DNA of 55,114 nt from Rhodospirillales bacterium (GCA_947447625.1 CANFKS010000013.1:1-55114), one strand, 5' to 3'; counted from the stretch's first letter, positions 16,789 through 25,881 are shown. A program made the numbers and translations. Notes: generated by a model from the sequence alone, not told the origin.

Positions 16789-18405
16789 ATGAATACGGCG
16801 GATGTCATCATCGTCGGTGCGGGGGCGGCGGGCTGCGTGCTGGCCGCCCGGCTGTCGGAGGATCCCGCGCGGCGCGTGATCCTGCTCGAAGCCGGCGGCC
16901 GCGACTCCAACCCTCTGCTGCGCGTGCCGCTGATGACGGGCCTGCTCCTGCGCAGCGCCTATGCCAATTGGTCCTACGTGACCGAATCGGAGGCAGGACT
17001 GGGCGGGCGGACCGCCAAAATTCCGCGAGGCCGGGTTCTGGGCGGCTCGACGGCGATCAACGGCATGGTCTGGGCGCGCGGACGCCCGGCCGATTTCGAC
17101 GGGTGGGCACAATCGGGCCTGCGCGGCTGGTCGTGGGATGATGCCCTGGCCGGCTATCGGCGGATCGAACGCTTTCAGGACGGTGAATCGGAGATCCATG
17201 GCGGCAGCGGGGAACTGCCGATCACCGATGCGGCGGTCGAACACGAACTGATCGACGCCTTCATCGCCGCCGGCCGCCAGGCCGGACACCGGGCCAGCAC
17301 CGACTTCAATGCGCCGCCCTGCGAGGGCGTCGGCCGCTATCACTTCTCCATCGCCGGCGGGCGCCGCTGGTCGGCGGCGCATGCCTTTCTTCGCCCCGCC
17401 GCCGGGCGCAAGAACCTGCGCGTCGTAACCCGCGCCACCGCCCGGCGCGTGCTGCTCGACGGCACCCGCGCCACCGGCATTGCCGCGCGGGTTGATGGGC
17501 GGGATGAGATGTTCCACGCGCCCGATATCGTGCTGTGCGGCGGAACCATCAACTCGCCGCAGCTTCTGATGCTCTCCGGCATCGGCCCGGCCGATCACCT
17601 GCACGAACACGGCATCGCGGTGGCAGCCGACCGACCCGGCGTCGGCCGCAACCTGCACGACCATGTTCTGGTGCGGGTCGAACATGCCTGTACCAAGCCG
17701 ATCACCCTGCAATCGCTGACCCGGATCGACCGCGCCGCCTTCGCTCTTCTCCGCGCCCTGGTCTCCGGCACCGGCCCGGCCGCCTCCTTCCCACTGGCCG
17801 CCGGCATCATGGCGCGCTCCGATCCCGCGCTTGAGGAAGCCGATCTGCAAAGCCACTTCCTCCCCGGGCTTACCACCGCCACCCTGCGGGTCCCCTTCCT
17901 TGCGGGTCCGCTGCGGGCCGGTGACGGTCACGGCTTCATGGCCAACATCAGCCAGATGCGCCCCGAAAGCCGCGGCAGCCTGCGCCTCGCCAGCGCCGAT
18001 CCGAGCGCCAAACCGCTGATCCACATGAACTATCTCGCTGATCCGCGTGACCGCGAAGTGTTGCGCCGGGGCGTGCGCATCCTGCGCGACATCTTCCGCC
18101 AGCCCGCCTTCGACCCGTATCGCGGCGCCGAATTGTCGCCCGGACCGGCCATCGCGTCGGACGCCGAACTCGATGACTGGATCGCAAGGACGGCCGACAC
18201 CGTGCACCACCCCGTCGGCACCTGCCGCATGGGCCTTGCGACCGATTTCGGCGCCGTGGTCGATGATCGCCTCCGCGTTCACGGTCTGACCGGCTTGCGC
18301 GTCGCCGACGCCTCCGTCATGCCTCGCATCACCAGCGGCAACACCGCCGCGCCATCCATGCTGATCGGCCAGCGCTGCGCCGACTTTCTGAGGAGCGGAG
18401 AATGA
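16789..18405 (+). CDS. GMC-family FAD oxidoreductase (538 aa)
   Basis: This is a glucose-methanol-choline oxidoreductase. The N-terminal FAD site is DVIIVGAGAAGCVLAARLSE, then GGSTAINGMVWARG and the GMC signature around LCGGTINSPQLLMLSGIGPA. The catalytic His is in HHPVGTCRMG and the partner Asn in ITSGNTAAPSM. Such enzymes oxidise alcohols to aldehydes or acids using FAD. Length is normal. It overlaps the next gene by ATGA. Divergence from the importer operon suggests that it oxidises the imported compound or a product of it. Confidence 0.92.
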   Translation: MNTADVIIVGAGAAGCVLAARLSEDPARRVILLEAGGRDSNPLLRVPLMTGLLLRSAYANWSYVTESEAGLGGRTAKIPRGRVLGGSTAINGMVWARGRPADFDGWAQSGLRGWSWDDALAGYRRIERFQDGESEIHGGSGELPITDAAVEHELIDAFIAAGRQAGHRASTDFNAPPCEGVGRYHFSIAGGRRWSAAHAFLRPAAGRKNLRVVTRATARRVLLDGTRATGIAARVDGRDEMFHAPDIVLCGGTINSPQLLMLSGIGPADHLHEHGIAVAADRPGVGRNLHDHVLVRVEHACTKPITLQSLTRIDRAAFALLRALVSGTGPAASFPLAAGIMARSDPALEEADLQSHFLPGLTTATLRVPFLAGPLRAGDGHGFMANISQMRPESRGSLRLASADPSAKPLIHMNYLADPRDREVLRRGVRILRDIFRQPAFDPYRGAELSPGPAIASDAELDDWIARTADTVHHPVGTCRMGLATDFGAVVDDRLRVHGLTGLRVADASVMPRITSGNTAAPSMLIGQRCADFLRSGE

Positions 18406-19085
18406 CCGACCCCACAGTGCCCGGCCTCCACCCGGATATTGCCGCCGACAGCCCCGCTTTGCTGCACCAGGTTCATGGCCGCCGCGGCTATGCGCTGAGC
18501 TATCATCGTATGTTCCAGGCTCACGCCCCGGCACTGCTCGAAGCCTACGACGCCTACTACCAGCAGCTTACCCTCCGCCCGCGCGCCTTGTCCGACGCGG
18601 CGAAGGAGACCGTCTGGATCGCGCTGCAGGCAGCCACCCGCGAGGGCCATGGCATGATCCATCTCAAGCGCGCGGAGGTCGCGGGCCTCACGCCGGACGA
18701 CATCAGCGACAGCCTCGCCATCGCCGCAGCCGTCGAGACCTGGACCGTGCTGGAGTTCGGTGATCACCACTGGCGCACCTGGACCCCGCTTGCCGCCGCG
18801 ATTCCCCGCTACCTGCGGATCTTCGCGGCAAGCCGTGGCGGCATCGCCGAAGCGACCGCGGAGATCACCGCCATCACCTGTCACGCTGCCAGGCGCACCC
18901 ATACGGCGATGAAACTCCACCTCCCCCGCGCCTTTGCCGCCGGCGCCACGGCGGGCCAGGTCGCCGAGGCGCTTTCCTTCATGCTGCTGCCGGCCGGTGG
19001 CCCCTGCCTGATCGATGCGGTCCAGGCCTGGGCCGAGGCCCACGAGGCCGACCCGTCCCTGCCGTCGCCCTACGCGCCGGCATAG
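18402..19085 (+). CDS. Carboxymuconolactone decarboxylase-like protein, tandem domain (227 aa)
   Basis: Two AhpD/CMD-like helical repeats are visible, around residues 50-115 (KETVWIALQAATREGHGMIH) and 145-205 (AEITAITCHAARRTHTAMKL). The peroxidatic CxxC of AhpD is absent (AATREGHGMIH), so it is not an alkylhydroperoxidase of that type. Family members include 4-carboxymuconolactone decarboxylase and many of unknown function. The gene is coupled to the GMC oxidoreductase by an ATGA overlap, suggesting consecutive steps. A related protein lies convergently at 19089, with the two stops three bases apart. Confidence 0.75.
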   Translation: MTDPTVPGLHPDIAADSPALLHQVHGRRGYALSYHRMFQAHAPALLEAYDAYYQQLTLRPRALSDAAKETVWIALQAATREGHGMIHLKRAEVAGLTPDDISDSLAIAAAVETWTVLEFGDHHWRTWTPLAAAIPRYLRIFAASRGGIAEATAEITAITCHAARRTHTAMKLHLPRAFAAGATAGQVAEALSFMLLPAGGPCLIDAVQAWAEAHEADPSLPSPYAPA

Positions 19086-19088
19086 CCC

Positions 19089-19787
19089 TCAGCGGGAGGC
19101 CGCGGCCTCGTCGAAGCCGCCCTGCCCCTCGAATTCCGCCCAGATCCGGTAAGGCCGGCTCGCCGGCACCTCGTGGTGCACGATCATTTCGCGCCACACC
19201 CCGCAGGCCTCGACGAAGCGCGGGATGGAGCCCGGGAACATCGCCAGGCTGAGCGCCTCGGCAATCTCCCCCTCCGGCACCTGGTCCTCATAGGCGGCGA
19301 CGATCTGCCAGCGCAGCACCCGCCAGCGCGCCTTGCAGACATGCACCGCGAGTTGCGCCAGATGCACCAGCCGCGGCGGCCCGGGCCGCCGCACACCCTC
19401 GATATAGGCGGCCCGAGGGTCCCACGGCGCAAGTTGGACACTCCAGGACCTTGCCGCAAAATCATGCGCCTCCGCCCCGATCGCCCAGGCGGCGGCGGCG
19501 AAGGCGGCGCCGATCCCGGCATCATCGCCTCCAGCCGCACGGAATTTGGCGATGTGATGCGTCGCAAGCCCCTCGTCTGTCGCGGCGAGAACGGCGAGCC
19601 AGACGAATTCCCTGTCATGGTGGGACAGGATGCGATCGGCCAGGGCCATCGCGGTATAGGCGGCGTCATAGCCGGCGAGGAGATCGGGGAAGGCCAGCGC
19701 CATCAACCCGTGATGCGGCAGCAGATAGCCCCGCTTGGCGCGCACCGCCTCCAGCCGCTGCGTCAGTTCGCCATGCTCGTCGTCCAT
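19089..19787 (-). CDS. Second carboxymuconolactone decarboxylase-like protein (232 aa)
   Basis: It resembles its convergent neighbour: RGYLLPHHGLMALAFPDLLAGYDAAY parallels RGYALSYHRMFQAHAPALLEAYDAYY, and EFVWLAVLAATDEGLATHHI parallels ETVWIALQAATREGHGMIHL. It also has two domain repeats and no CxxC. The start MDDEHGELTQ has a GGCGGAG ribosome site; the frame is open far upstream, but that part is non-coding. The two paralogues may be subunits of one hetero-oligomer. Function is unknown beyond the family. Confidence 0.7.
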   Translation of the reverse strand: MDDEHGELTQRLEAVRAKRGYLLPHHGLMALAFPDLLAGYDAAYTAMALADRILSHHDREFVWLAVLAATDEGLATHHIAKFRAAGGDDAGIGAAFAAAAWAIGAEAHDFAARSWSVQLAPWDPRAAYIEGVRRPGPPRLVHLAQLAVHVCKARWRVLRWQIVAAYEDQVPEGEIAEALSLAMFPGSIPRFVEACGVWREMIVHHEVPASRPYRIWAEFEGQGGFDEAAASR

Positions 19788-19991
19788 CTCATTCTCCGCC
19801 AGGTTCCTCCACCCATACTTCCCCGCAAGCGCGCCGCTGCCAAGCGGGCGAACGATGGGCGCTGGATGGTGCCCCCGAGATGCCCTCGTCCGGGGCCGGT
19901 TGCGCTGTTCTCGGCGGCGGGTGGCGTTGTAATGTATCGCCGCGCCAGGCACGTCCTGGCACTCACCGACCTGTTGATGTGGAACACCGCG

Positions 19992-21152
19992 ATGCCTGAC
20001 CTTTTCAGTCCTTTCACGCTCAAGGGCGTCACGTTGCGCAATCGCATCGCGATGTCCCCAATGACGATGTATCGCTCGACAGACGGGCACATGAGTGACT
20101 TTCATCTGATGTTGCTTGGCTCCCGCGCCGCGGGTGGCTTCGGCCTCGTCTTTCCCGAGCAGATCGCGATCACGCGCGATGGGCGCACCTGCACCGCCTG
20201 CGCCGGCATATGGGATGACAGCCACATCGCAAGCCTGGCCCGGGTGAGCGCGATGATCAAGGATATGGGCGCAGTCCCCGCCATCCAACTCGGCCACACC
20301 GGGCGCAAGGGCAGTGAGACGAAACCGTGGCAGGGCAAGATCCAGTTGCCGCCGGATCACCCCGATGGCTGGCAGGTGCGCGGACCATCGGCCATTCCCT
20401 ATGGCGGACGCTACACCTATCCGGTCCATGCCCTGACGGTCGAGGAGATCCACGGGATCCATCGTGCCTACGCCGCGGCGGCACGTCGTGCGCTGGATGC
20501 CGGGTTTGAGTGGCTCGAGATGCATTTCGCCCATGGCTATCTCGGCGCGAGCTTCTTTTCGCCGCTCGCCAATCAACGCACCGACGCCTATGGCGGCTGC
20601 CTTGAGAACCGGCTGCGCTTTCATCGAGAGGCCATGGATGCGGTCCGGGCGGTCTGGCCGGAGCGGCTGCCGTTGACGATGCGGCTCGGCTCCGACGATT
20701 TCAACGACAATGGCGTCAAGTTCGAGGAGTCGATCTGGGCGGTCGGGGAATTGAAGCGGCACGGCCTGGACCTTGCCGATCTCAGCCTTGGCATGAACAC
20801 CGACGCGGTGACCGGTCTTCCTTTCAAGGAACTGGGTTTCATGGTCGATCGCGCCAGCCGTGTGCGCCGGGCTGTCGGAATTCCAGTTGGTGTCAGCTGG
20901 AACCTCGGTGTTCCTGCCGTCGCTGACCGGGTGATCCGGGAAGAATTGGTCGACCTCGTGATGCTGGGGCGCCCGGCATTGTCCAATCCACATTGGCCGA
21001 TCTGGGCAGCGCGGGAACTGGCGCATCCGGACCCGATCTCCCTGCTGCCGGAGGATTGGGCCTGGTGGTTGCGCAATCGTCCGGGGCCTGAAGGTGTGCT
21101 GGGCTGGCCGCCGGCGAAGCAGGCTGTCAGCGAGACGCCGGCCGGTTCATAG
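19992..21152 (+). CDS. NADH:flavin oxidoreductase, Old Yellow Enzyme family (386 aa)
   Basis: This is an FMN TIM barrel. It starts DLFSPFTLKGVTLRNRIAMSP and contains AIQLGHTGRKG, the phosphate/active-site block HFAHGYLGASFFSPLANQRTD and YGGCLENRL, and late VMLGRPALSNPHW. Such enzymes reduce activated C=C bonds or take part in degrading cyclic compounds. In the YqjM subgroup the residue after MSPM is a redox-tuning Cys; here it is Thr (MSPMTMY). An in-frame ATG five codons upstream is also possible. Bases 19788-19991 hold the divergent promoter region and nothing else that I can support. Confidence 0.9.
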   Translation: MPDLFSPFTLKGVTLRNRIAMSPMTMYRSTDGHMSDFHLMLLGSRAAGGFGLVFPEQIAITRDGRTCTACAGIWDDSHIASLARVSAMIKDMGAVPAIQLGHTGRKGSETKPWQGKIQLPPDHPDGWQVRGPSAIPYGGRYTYPVHALTVEEIHGIHRAYAAAARRALDAGFEWLEMHFAHGYLGASFFSPLANQRTDAYGGCLENRLRFHREAMDAVRAVWPERLPLTMRLGSDDFNDNGVKFEESIWAVGELKRHGLDLADLSLGMNTDAVTGLPFKELGFMVDRASRVRRAVGIPVGVSWNLGVPAVADRVIREELVDLVMLGRPALSNPHWPIWAARELAHPDPISLLPEDWAWWLRNRPGPEGVLGWPPAKQAVSETPAGS

Positions 21153-21277
21153 CGCCGGAGGGCGGGCGCGGTGGTCGATCTCATAAGCGGGCTTGATTGA
21201 TCAAGAACGCCCGTGCCACTTATCTGCCCGTCTAGATTTCCGATACGACCTCTATCCGGATCACGCGAGGTGCCTAC

Positions 21278-21385
21278 TAGAGCCTGATTCAGACTTTTTG
21301 GCGGAATCGCCAAAAAGTCTGAATCAGGCGATCAAACCAAGAGTTGAAGCGGGATGCCTTCGCCTATCAGAAGGCATCCCGCTCC
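21278..21385. repeat. Palindromic intergenic element, copy 2 (two hairpins)
   Basis: After CTAGAGC there is a hairpin with perfect 22-bp arms (21282-21303 and 21308-21329, loop GAAT). A second follows with perfect 14-bp arms AGCGGGATGCCTTC (21348-21361) and complement (21370-21383). Order and linker match copy 1 (13941-14046) in inverted orientation. It ends a few bases before the AAGGAG ribosome site of the methyltransferase gene, so that transcript may start inside or after it. Confidence 0.85.
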
Positions 21386-21396
21386 AGAAGGAGTTC

Positions 21397-22986
21397 ATGA
21401 ATATGTCCGATTGGGCGAGCGGTTATGTCACTGATATCGGTTATACGTTTGGCTATTATGCAGAGATCAACCCGCTGCGGGTGCATCTTGCCTTCGGCCA
21501 TGCCGGATTGGTTTCGCCTCGTTTTGACGAGGCGTGTGAGCTTGGTTTCGGTCAGGGGATCAGCGTCAATATTCATGCAGCGGCATCGACGTGCCAATGG
21601 TCTGGTACGGATTTCAATCCATCGCATGCCGGCTTCGCACGTGAGATGGCCGCCGCCTCGACAGCCGGCGCGCGATTATACGACCAATCTTTCCTGGATT
21701 TTTGTCGCCGCGATGACCTTCCTGACTTTGACTATATCGCGCTCCATGGCATCTGGAGCTGGGTCTCAGATGAGAATCGGACGATTATCGTTGACTTCAT
21801 CCGTCGGAAACTGAAAATCGGCGGCGTCCTGTATATCAGTTACAATACGCAACCGGGCTGGGCGGCGGCAGCACCTTTGCGTGACCTGATGACCCAACAT
21901 GCCGAGGTTCTATCGGCGCCGGGCCAAGGTATCGTTGAGCGCATAGAAAAAACAATTGATTTCGTTGAGCGTCTGATGGCAACCAACCCAATGTATGCGC
22001 AGTCCAACAAGGGAATAATTAATACAATAAAACAAATTAAAAATCTCGATAAAAATTATGTAGCTCACGAGTACTTCAATAGAGACTGGTTGCCGATGTC
22101 ATTTGCGCGCATGTCGGAATTTTTATCTGAGGCAAAGCTTAGTTTTGCGTGCTCTGCTAACATGCTCGAATCAGTGGATGCGCTGCATTTAACGGCAGAA
22201 CAATCAGCGTTTCTGGCTGCGATTCCTGACGCGACATTTCGGCAAACGACGCGCGATTTCATGGTTAACCAGCAGTTCCGGCGTGACTACTGGGTGCGTG
22301 GAGCCCGCAAACTGAATGCCGTGGAGCAGATCGAGCGTTTGCGGCAACTCAGGTTTGTCCTTGTCCGGCCACGTGGCGATGTTTCTCTCACGATCAAGAG
22401 CAATCTGGGGGAATGTGCCATGCAGGAAAATGTTTATGCACCCATTTTGGACGTGTTGGCCGACCATAAACCCCAATCTCTTGGGCAGATCGAACGTCAA
22501 TTGGCCAATCAAGGCATCACATTCGACCAAATCCGACAAGCCGTTCTCGTTCTGACTGGCTCGGGTGCGCTGTGCCCCGCGTGCGAGGATGGGGCGGCGG
22601 ATACGACGCGTCAAACGAGCGCCAAGCTCAATCGCTTCATCGGAACCAAAGCCCGCGGTTCGGCCGACATACAGTATGTGGCGTGCCCCTTGACTGGCGG
22701 AGGAATAAATCTTGGACGATTCCAGCAATTATTCCTTTTGGCACATGGTCAGATGATGAATCACGCCTCTGAATATGCGCGGTTTGTCTGGGATATTTTG
22801 TCTGCGCAGGGGCAGAGGATCGTCAAGGATGGCAAAACGCTTGCAACCATGGAAGACAATATCACTGAGATCACGGCCCAGGCAGAATATTTTTTAACAA
22901 AGACGCTGCCCATCCTGCGTGGCTTAGGGCTCTTACCGGATCCCATGATGGCGCCTCACATCGATGATTCCACGGCACAGTTGTGA
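21397..22986 (+). CDS. SAM-dependent methyltransferase with regulatory domain (529 aa)
   Basis: Residues about 1-190 are a class I methyltransferase fold: YTFGYYAEINPLRV, ACELGFGQGISVNIHAAA as the SAM glycine loop, SGTDFNPSHAGFA, DFDYIALHGIWSWV, and IGGVLYISYNTQPGWAA. The middle part (about 215-300) matches the methyltransferase regulatory domain seen in PKMT-type proteins. The rest is a helical C-terminal region, also usual for this class. The start has AGAAGGAG in good position. The gene is AT-richer than its neighbours, especially 22010-22080, which suggests transfer. Relatives sit in polysaccharide or surface-modification loci or stand alone; the substrate is unknown. Confidence 0.82.
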   Translation: MNMSDWASGYVTDIGYTFGYYAEINPLRVHLAFGHAGLVSPRFDEACELGFGQGISVNIHAAASTCQWSGTDFNPSHAGFAREMAAASTAGARLYDQSFLDFCRRDDLPDFDYIALHGIWSWVSDENRTIIVDFIRRKLKIGGVLYISYNTQPGWAAAAPLRDLMTQHAEVLSAPGQGIVERIEKTIDFVERLMATNPMYAQSNKGIINTIKQIKNLDKNYVAHEYFNRDWLPMSFARMSEFLSEAKLSFACSANMLESVDALHLTAEQSAFLAAIPDATFRQTTRDFMVNQQFRRDYWVRGARKLNAVEQIERLRQLRFVLVRPRGDVSLTIKSNLGECAMQENVYAPILDVLADHKPQSLGQIERQLANQGITFDQIRQAVLVLTGSGALCPACEDGAADTTRQTSAKLNRFIGTKARGSADIQYVACPLTGGGINLGRFQQLFLLAHGQMMNHASEYARFVWDILSAQGQRIVKDGKTLATMEDNITEITAQAEYFLTKTLPILRGLGLLPDPMMAPHIDDSTAQL

Positions 22987-23170
22987 TGTGATCCGCGTTG
23001 ACGGGAGTCGAAGATGTCATACGAACTCCCAGTACGAACCCGTTCTCTTCAGGTCGCTGATGGTCATTCCTCCGGTTTAATTTCGGGCAAAGGTAAGGGC
23101 ATTGCTTGTTTGATTGCGAGGGTGGTCGAGCATTGGAACGGACCGGCCAAATCCGAGTTGGAAAGCACCT

Positions 23171-23206
23171 GCCTGGATTGCGAGCGACATTGAGCGCAAT
23201 CCAGGC
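23171..23206. terminator. Hairpin A in the convergent gap
   Basis: Perfect 12-bp arms GCCTGGATTGCG (23171-23182) and CGCAATCCAGGC (23195-23206) flank a 12-base loop. It lies 185 bases after the methyltransferase stop. There is no T-run, so a terminator role is uncertain. The whole gap 22987-23655 shows no gene I can support. Confidence 0.45.
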
Positions 23207-23360
23207 GCCACAGGACGGCCACTGCGGCGTGCCACCCCAAGCCGTCGCTGCGCGTAAGATCCAACCGCGCAATCGCCGACAGGCGCGGCCCATCAGAGTG
23301 GGGCAGACCCCAATCGCCGGGAGCCACTGTATGACATTCCCACCATGCCCGTGCCTGCTC

Positions 23361-23411
23361 ATACCGAAACCCTGTGATCGCTGCTCTTCCGCGATCACAG
23401 GGTTTCGGTAT
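23361..23411. repeat. Hairpin B: perfect 21-bp inverted repeat
   Basis: ATACCGAAACCCTGTGATCG plus C (23361-23381) is perfectly complementary to 23391-23411, with the nine-base loop TGCTCTTCC. Such a long perfect stem is unlikely by chance and looks like a dispersed palindromic repeat or a strong terminator between the convergent methyltransferase and Sel1 genes. Confidence 0.7.
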
Positions 23412-23447
23412 GCGCGCCGGGTTGGTGGCGGCGGCGCACGGAAAAAA

Positions 23448-23486
23448 CTGATACCAAGGGTCGCGCTTTGCGAGCCTTGGTATCAG
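23448..23486. repeat. Hairpin C: 17-bp inverted repeat with one mismatch
   Basis: CTGATACCAAGGGTCGC (23448-23464) pairs with GCGAGCCTTGGTATCAG (23470-23486) around the loop GCTTT, with a single mismatch. It is 170 bases downstream of the Sel1 gene end. With A and B it makes three independent stems in one 670-base gap. Confidence 0.65.
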
Positions 23487-23655
23487 TGCCAGGAATCCAA
23501 CCCGCATCGGAAAATCAGGAAGTCCAAGCATATATTTTGCAGCGCCGATAATAATTTCTATCGGTCCGAAAAATTTATCGTAATAAACTTTTCAACACTA
23601 TATGAAATTGAAAACTAAAAGTCAGATTTTTATCTTGACGACGAGTTTCCGGATA

Positions 23656-25788
23656 TCAATCGGATTGAATTTTATTGGCATTAAGGAGCCTGTTGGCAGC
23701 ATCTTTGTTTCCGTTGCGAGCGGCTAATTTATACCAATACGCCGCTTCAGAATTATTTTTTTGAACGCCAATTCCGTTATCGAAAACATGTCCGATATAA
23801 AATTGCGCGTAACTGTCATTTTTATCGGCCGCCAACCTATATAATCGAAGAGCCTCGCCGTAATTTTGATCAACGCCCTCTCCCATTTCGTACATTTCTG
23901 CAAGAGAGAGTGTGGCACTGATATTGCCCTTGTCTGATGCAATCTTGCAGAGATGCACTGCTGCTTTGAAGTTCTGGCTCGTTCCCAATCCCTGCCTGTA
24001 CAAGCCGCACAATGCGGCTTGAGCGCCAGTCTGACCTTGTTCGGAAGCGAACTGATAAAGTCGTACAGCTTCGGTATAACTTTGAGCGACACCCTTGCCA
24101 CTTTGATACATCATGCCCAGATTCCGTTGAGCGCTGGCAAATCCTTGATCTGCCGCCATCTGATAGAAGCGCGCGGCTTGTATATCACTTTGCGCTACCC
24201 CTCTGCCGGTTTGAAACATCACGCCGAGATTGTTCTGGGCGGAAGGATTTTTCTGGTCTGCGGCCAACTGATAGAGCCGCACAGCCTCCGTGTCGCTTTG
24301 CTCCACCGCTCCCCCGTTCAAATATAAAGTGGCAAGATTATTGAGAGCCGAAGCGAGGCCCTGATCTGCGGCCAACTTATAGAGTCGCGCTGCTTCTGTG
24401 GTGCTTTGATAAACGCCTCTGCCTTCTTGATACATAAGTCCAAGGTTATTTTGTGCCGGAGAGTATCCTTGGTCGGCAGCCATTTTATAAAGTCGCACTG
24501 ACTCTTTTTCGTTGCGCGGAACCCCTTTGCCTTCTTGATACATGAAACCAAGATTATTCTGTGCAGAAGCGAATCCCTGATCTGCCGAGGCCTTAAAGAG
24601 TCGCGCAGCTTCCATATCGTTTTGAGGGGTGCCTTTACCAGTAAAGTGCATAGTTCCAAGATCATTCTGGGCAGGAGGAAATCCTCGATCAGCGGATTTT
24701 TTGTAAAAATATGATCCCTCCTGGATCATGCTGGCAGCATCGAGCGCACGCGCCAATTGGTAAAGCAGGCGAGGATTATCCGAATCATTCGCAATCGCGT
24801 CCCGGCATGACGCAATTGCTGCAGGAGCAGAATTTTTTGTTATTTCGACGCCTGGTGCGAGGCGGCCGACATCGAGAGAGCTTGCCGCAAGTCTATCGCA
24901 CTGCGTCACCGCCGCGGCATCTGTCCCAGATGGGCGCTTTCGCCCGCCAGACTGGACCAGGTTTTGCGCTTCCTGTTCCGCCATCCGTTTCGCAGCCTGC
25001 TTTTCACGTTCCTGCCCAACGGCCTCCTGACCTGCGAGCGCCACACTCTTCTCTGTCGGAGGGGGGCCCTGAACCGCGGCATTGGCACAGCGAGCCAGCG
25101 TGAAACTGTTGCCCGTTCTGAGATTGCGAACACCTAAGCTTCCACCGCCAAGTGACCTATAGGTGTATTGAGTTCCCGACCGCTCACCAGGAGAGGAGAT
25201 CACTTGTGTCGATAACTGACCATCGTAATATTTCAATATTTGTTCGATATGTTCCTTGCCGTTCCGCTCGGTGAAGGTGAGTTGATCTCCATTGAATGAC
25301 AGAGTGAAAGTATTCTTTTCGCAGTTGGCTGCCTTTCCGACCGCTGAAACGATGCCGTAGGAACCGGCGAGAAGTTTCAGTTCCCCGGAGACCGCAGGCG
25401 ATGGATTTTCTGACAAGACATTGTCTTTGGTCTTGAGCTCGGCGAGACGGCTGCTGTCAGATTTGGCGACACATGCGCCGCCATCGCACATGTCTTGATG
25501 AGTGGTTCCTCCGCGTTGGCCAACCACCACGTGGTAAGGATTCTCGGGCCTTATCAGCGCCGAGGATGCTTCTCCATCGAATTGACGCTTTTTTCCACTC
25601 CAATCGTCCTCGTAGCAGCCCAATTGACCGATCGACGTGCCGCCGACCGGGCAAACAGATCCTTGAGATTGTGATGCCGAAAACGCCACCTCCGAGGCAC
25701 ACAACGCAAACACCACGAAAATGGCCGAAACCCTACTTATCAACATCAACAACTGAAAAAAAGCCTCATATCGATAGCACACCGTCAT
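23656..25788 (-). CDS. Secreted Sel1-repeat protein (710 aa)
   Basis: The N-terminus MLISRVSAIFVVFALCASEV followed by AFSAS is a signal peptide; start 25746 may be preferable to 25788, and neither has a clear ribosome site. Residues to about 130 hold several cysteines and a region of unknown fold. A second segment (about 130-230) resembles a small beta domain. From about residue 330 there are ten or so Sel1-like TPR repeats of 36 residues with the pattern AARLYKLAADQG-x-ASAQNNLGLMYQEGRGV. Sel1 proteins mediate protein-protein contacts. The gene is AT-richer than most of the window and lies beside the AT-richer methyltransferase, which suggests joint acquisition. The partner is unknown. Confidence 0.82.
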   Translation of the reverse strand: MTVCYRYEAFFQLLMLISRVSAIFVVFALCASEVAFSASQSQGSVCPVGGTSIGQLGCYEDDWSGKKRQFDGEASSALIRPENPYHVVVGQRGGTTHQDMCDGGACVAKSDSSRLAELKTKDNVLSENPSPAVSGELKLLAGSYGIVSAVGKAANCEKNTFTLSFNGDQLTFTERNGKEHIEQILKYYDGQLSTQVISSPGERSGTQYTYRSLGGGSLGVRNLRTGNSFTLARCANAAVQGPPPTEKSVALAGQEAVGQEREKQAAKRMAEQEAQNLVQSGGRKRPSGTDAAAVTQCDRLAASSLDVGRLAPGVEITKNSAPAAIASCRDAIANDSDNPRLLYQLARALDAASMIQEGSYFYKKSADRGFPPAQNDLGTMHFTGKGTPQNDMEAARLFKASADQGFASAQNNLGFMYQEGKGVPRNEKESVRLYKMAADQGYSPAQNNLGLMYQEGRGVYQSTTEAARLYKLAADQGLASALNNLATLYLNGGAVEQSDTEAVRLYQLAADQKNPSAQNNLGVMFQTGRGVAQSDIQAARFYQMAADQGFASAQRNLGMMYQSGKGVAQSYTEAVRLYQFASEQGQTGAQAALCGLYRQGLGTSQNFKAAVHLCKIASDKGNISATLSLAEMYEMGEGVDQNYGEALRLYRLAADKNDSYAQFYIGHVFDNGIGVQKNNSEAAYWYKLAARNGNKDAANRLLNANKIQSD

Positions 25789-25881
25789 GAATATTCATAG
25801 AGGAACATAACATAATTGATACACACTTACAAGGCACTGTGGCGGCGTTGGGATACGCAGGAAGGTGGTGTTATTCTCTGC

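Noticed and set aside
23064-23531. A 155-codon minus-strand frame as a gene in the convergent gap
   Set aside because: It spans the hairpins, has no recognisable domain, and its residues follow the palindromes. I treat it as non-coding.
22987-23655. An IS remnant in this gap
   Set aside because: The inverted repeats suggest mobile DNA, but no transposase-like reading frame could be recognised.
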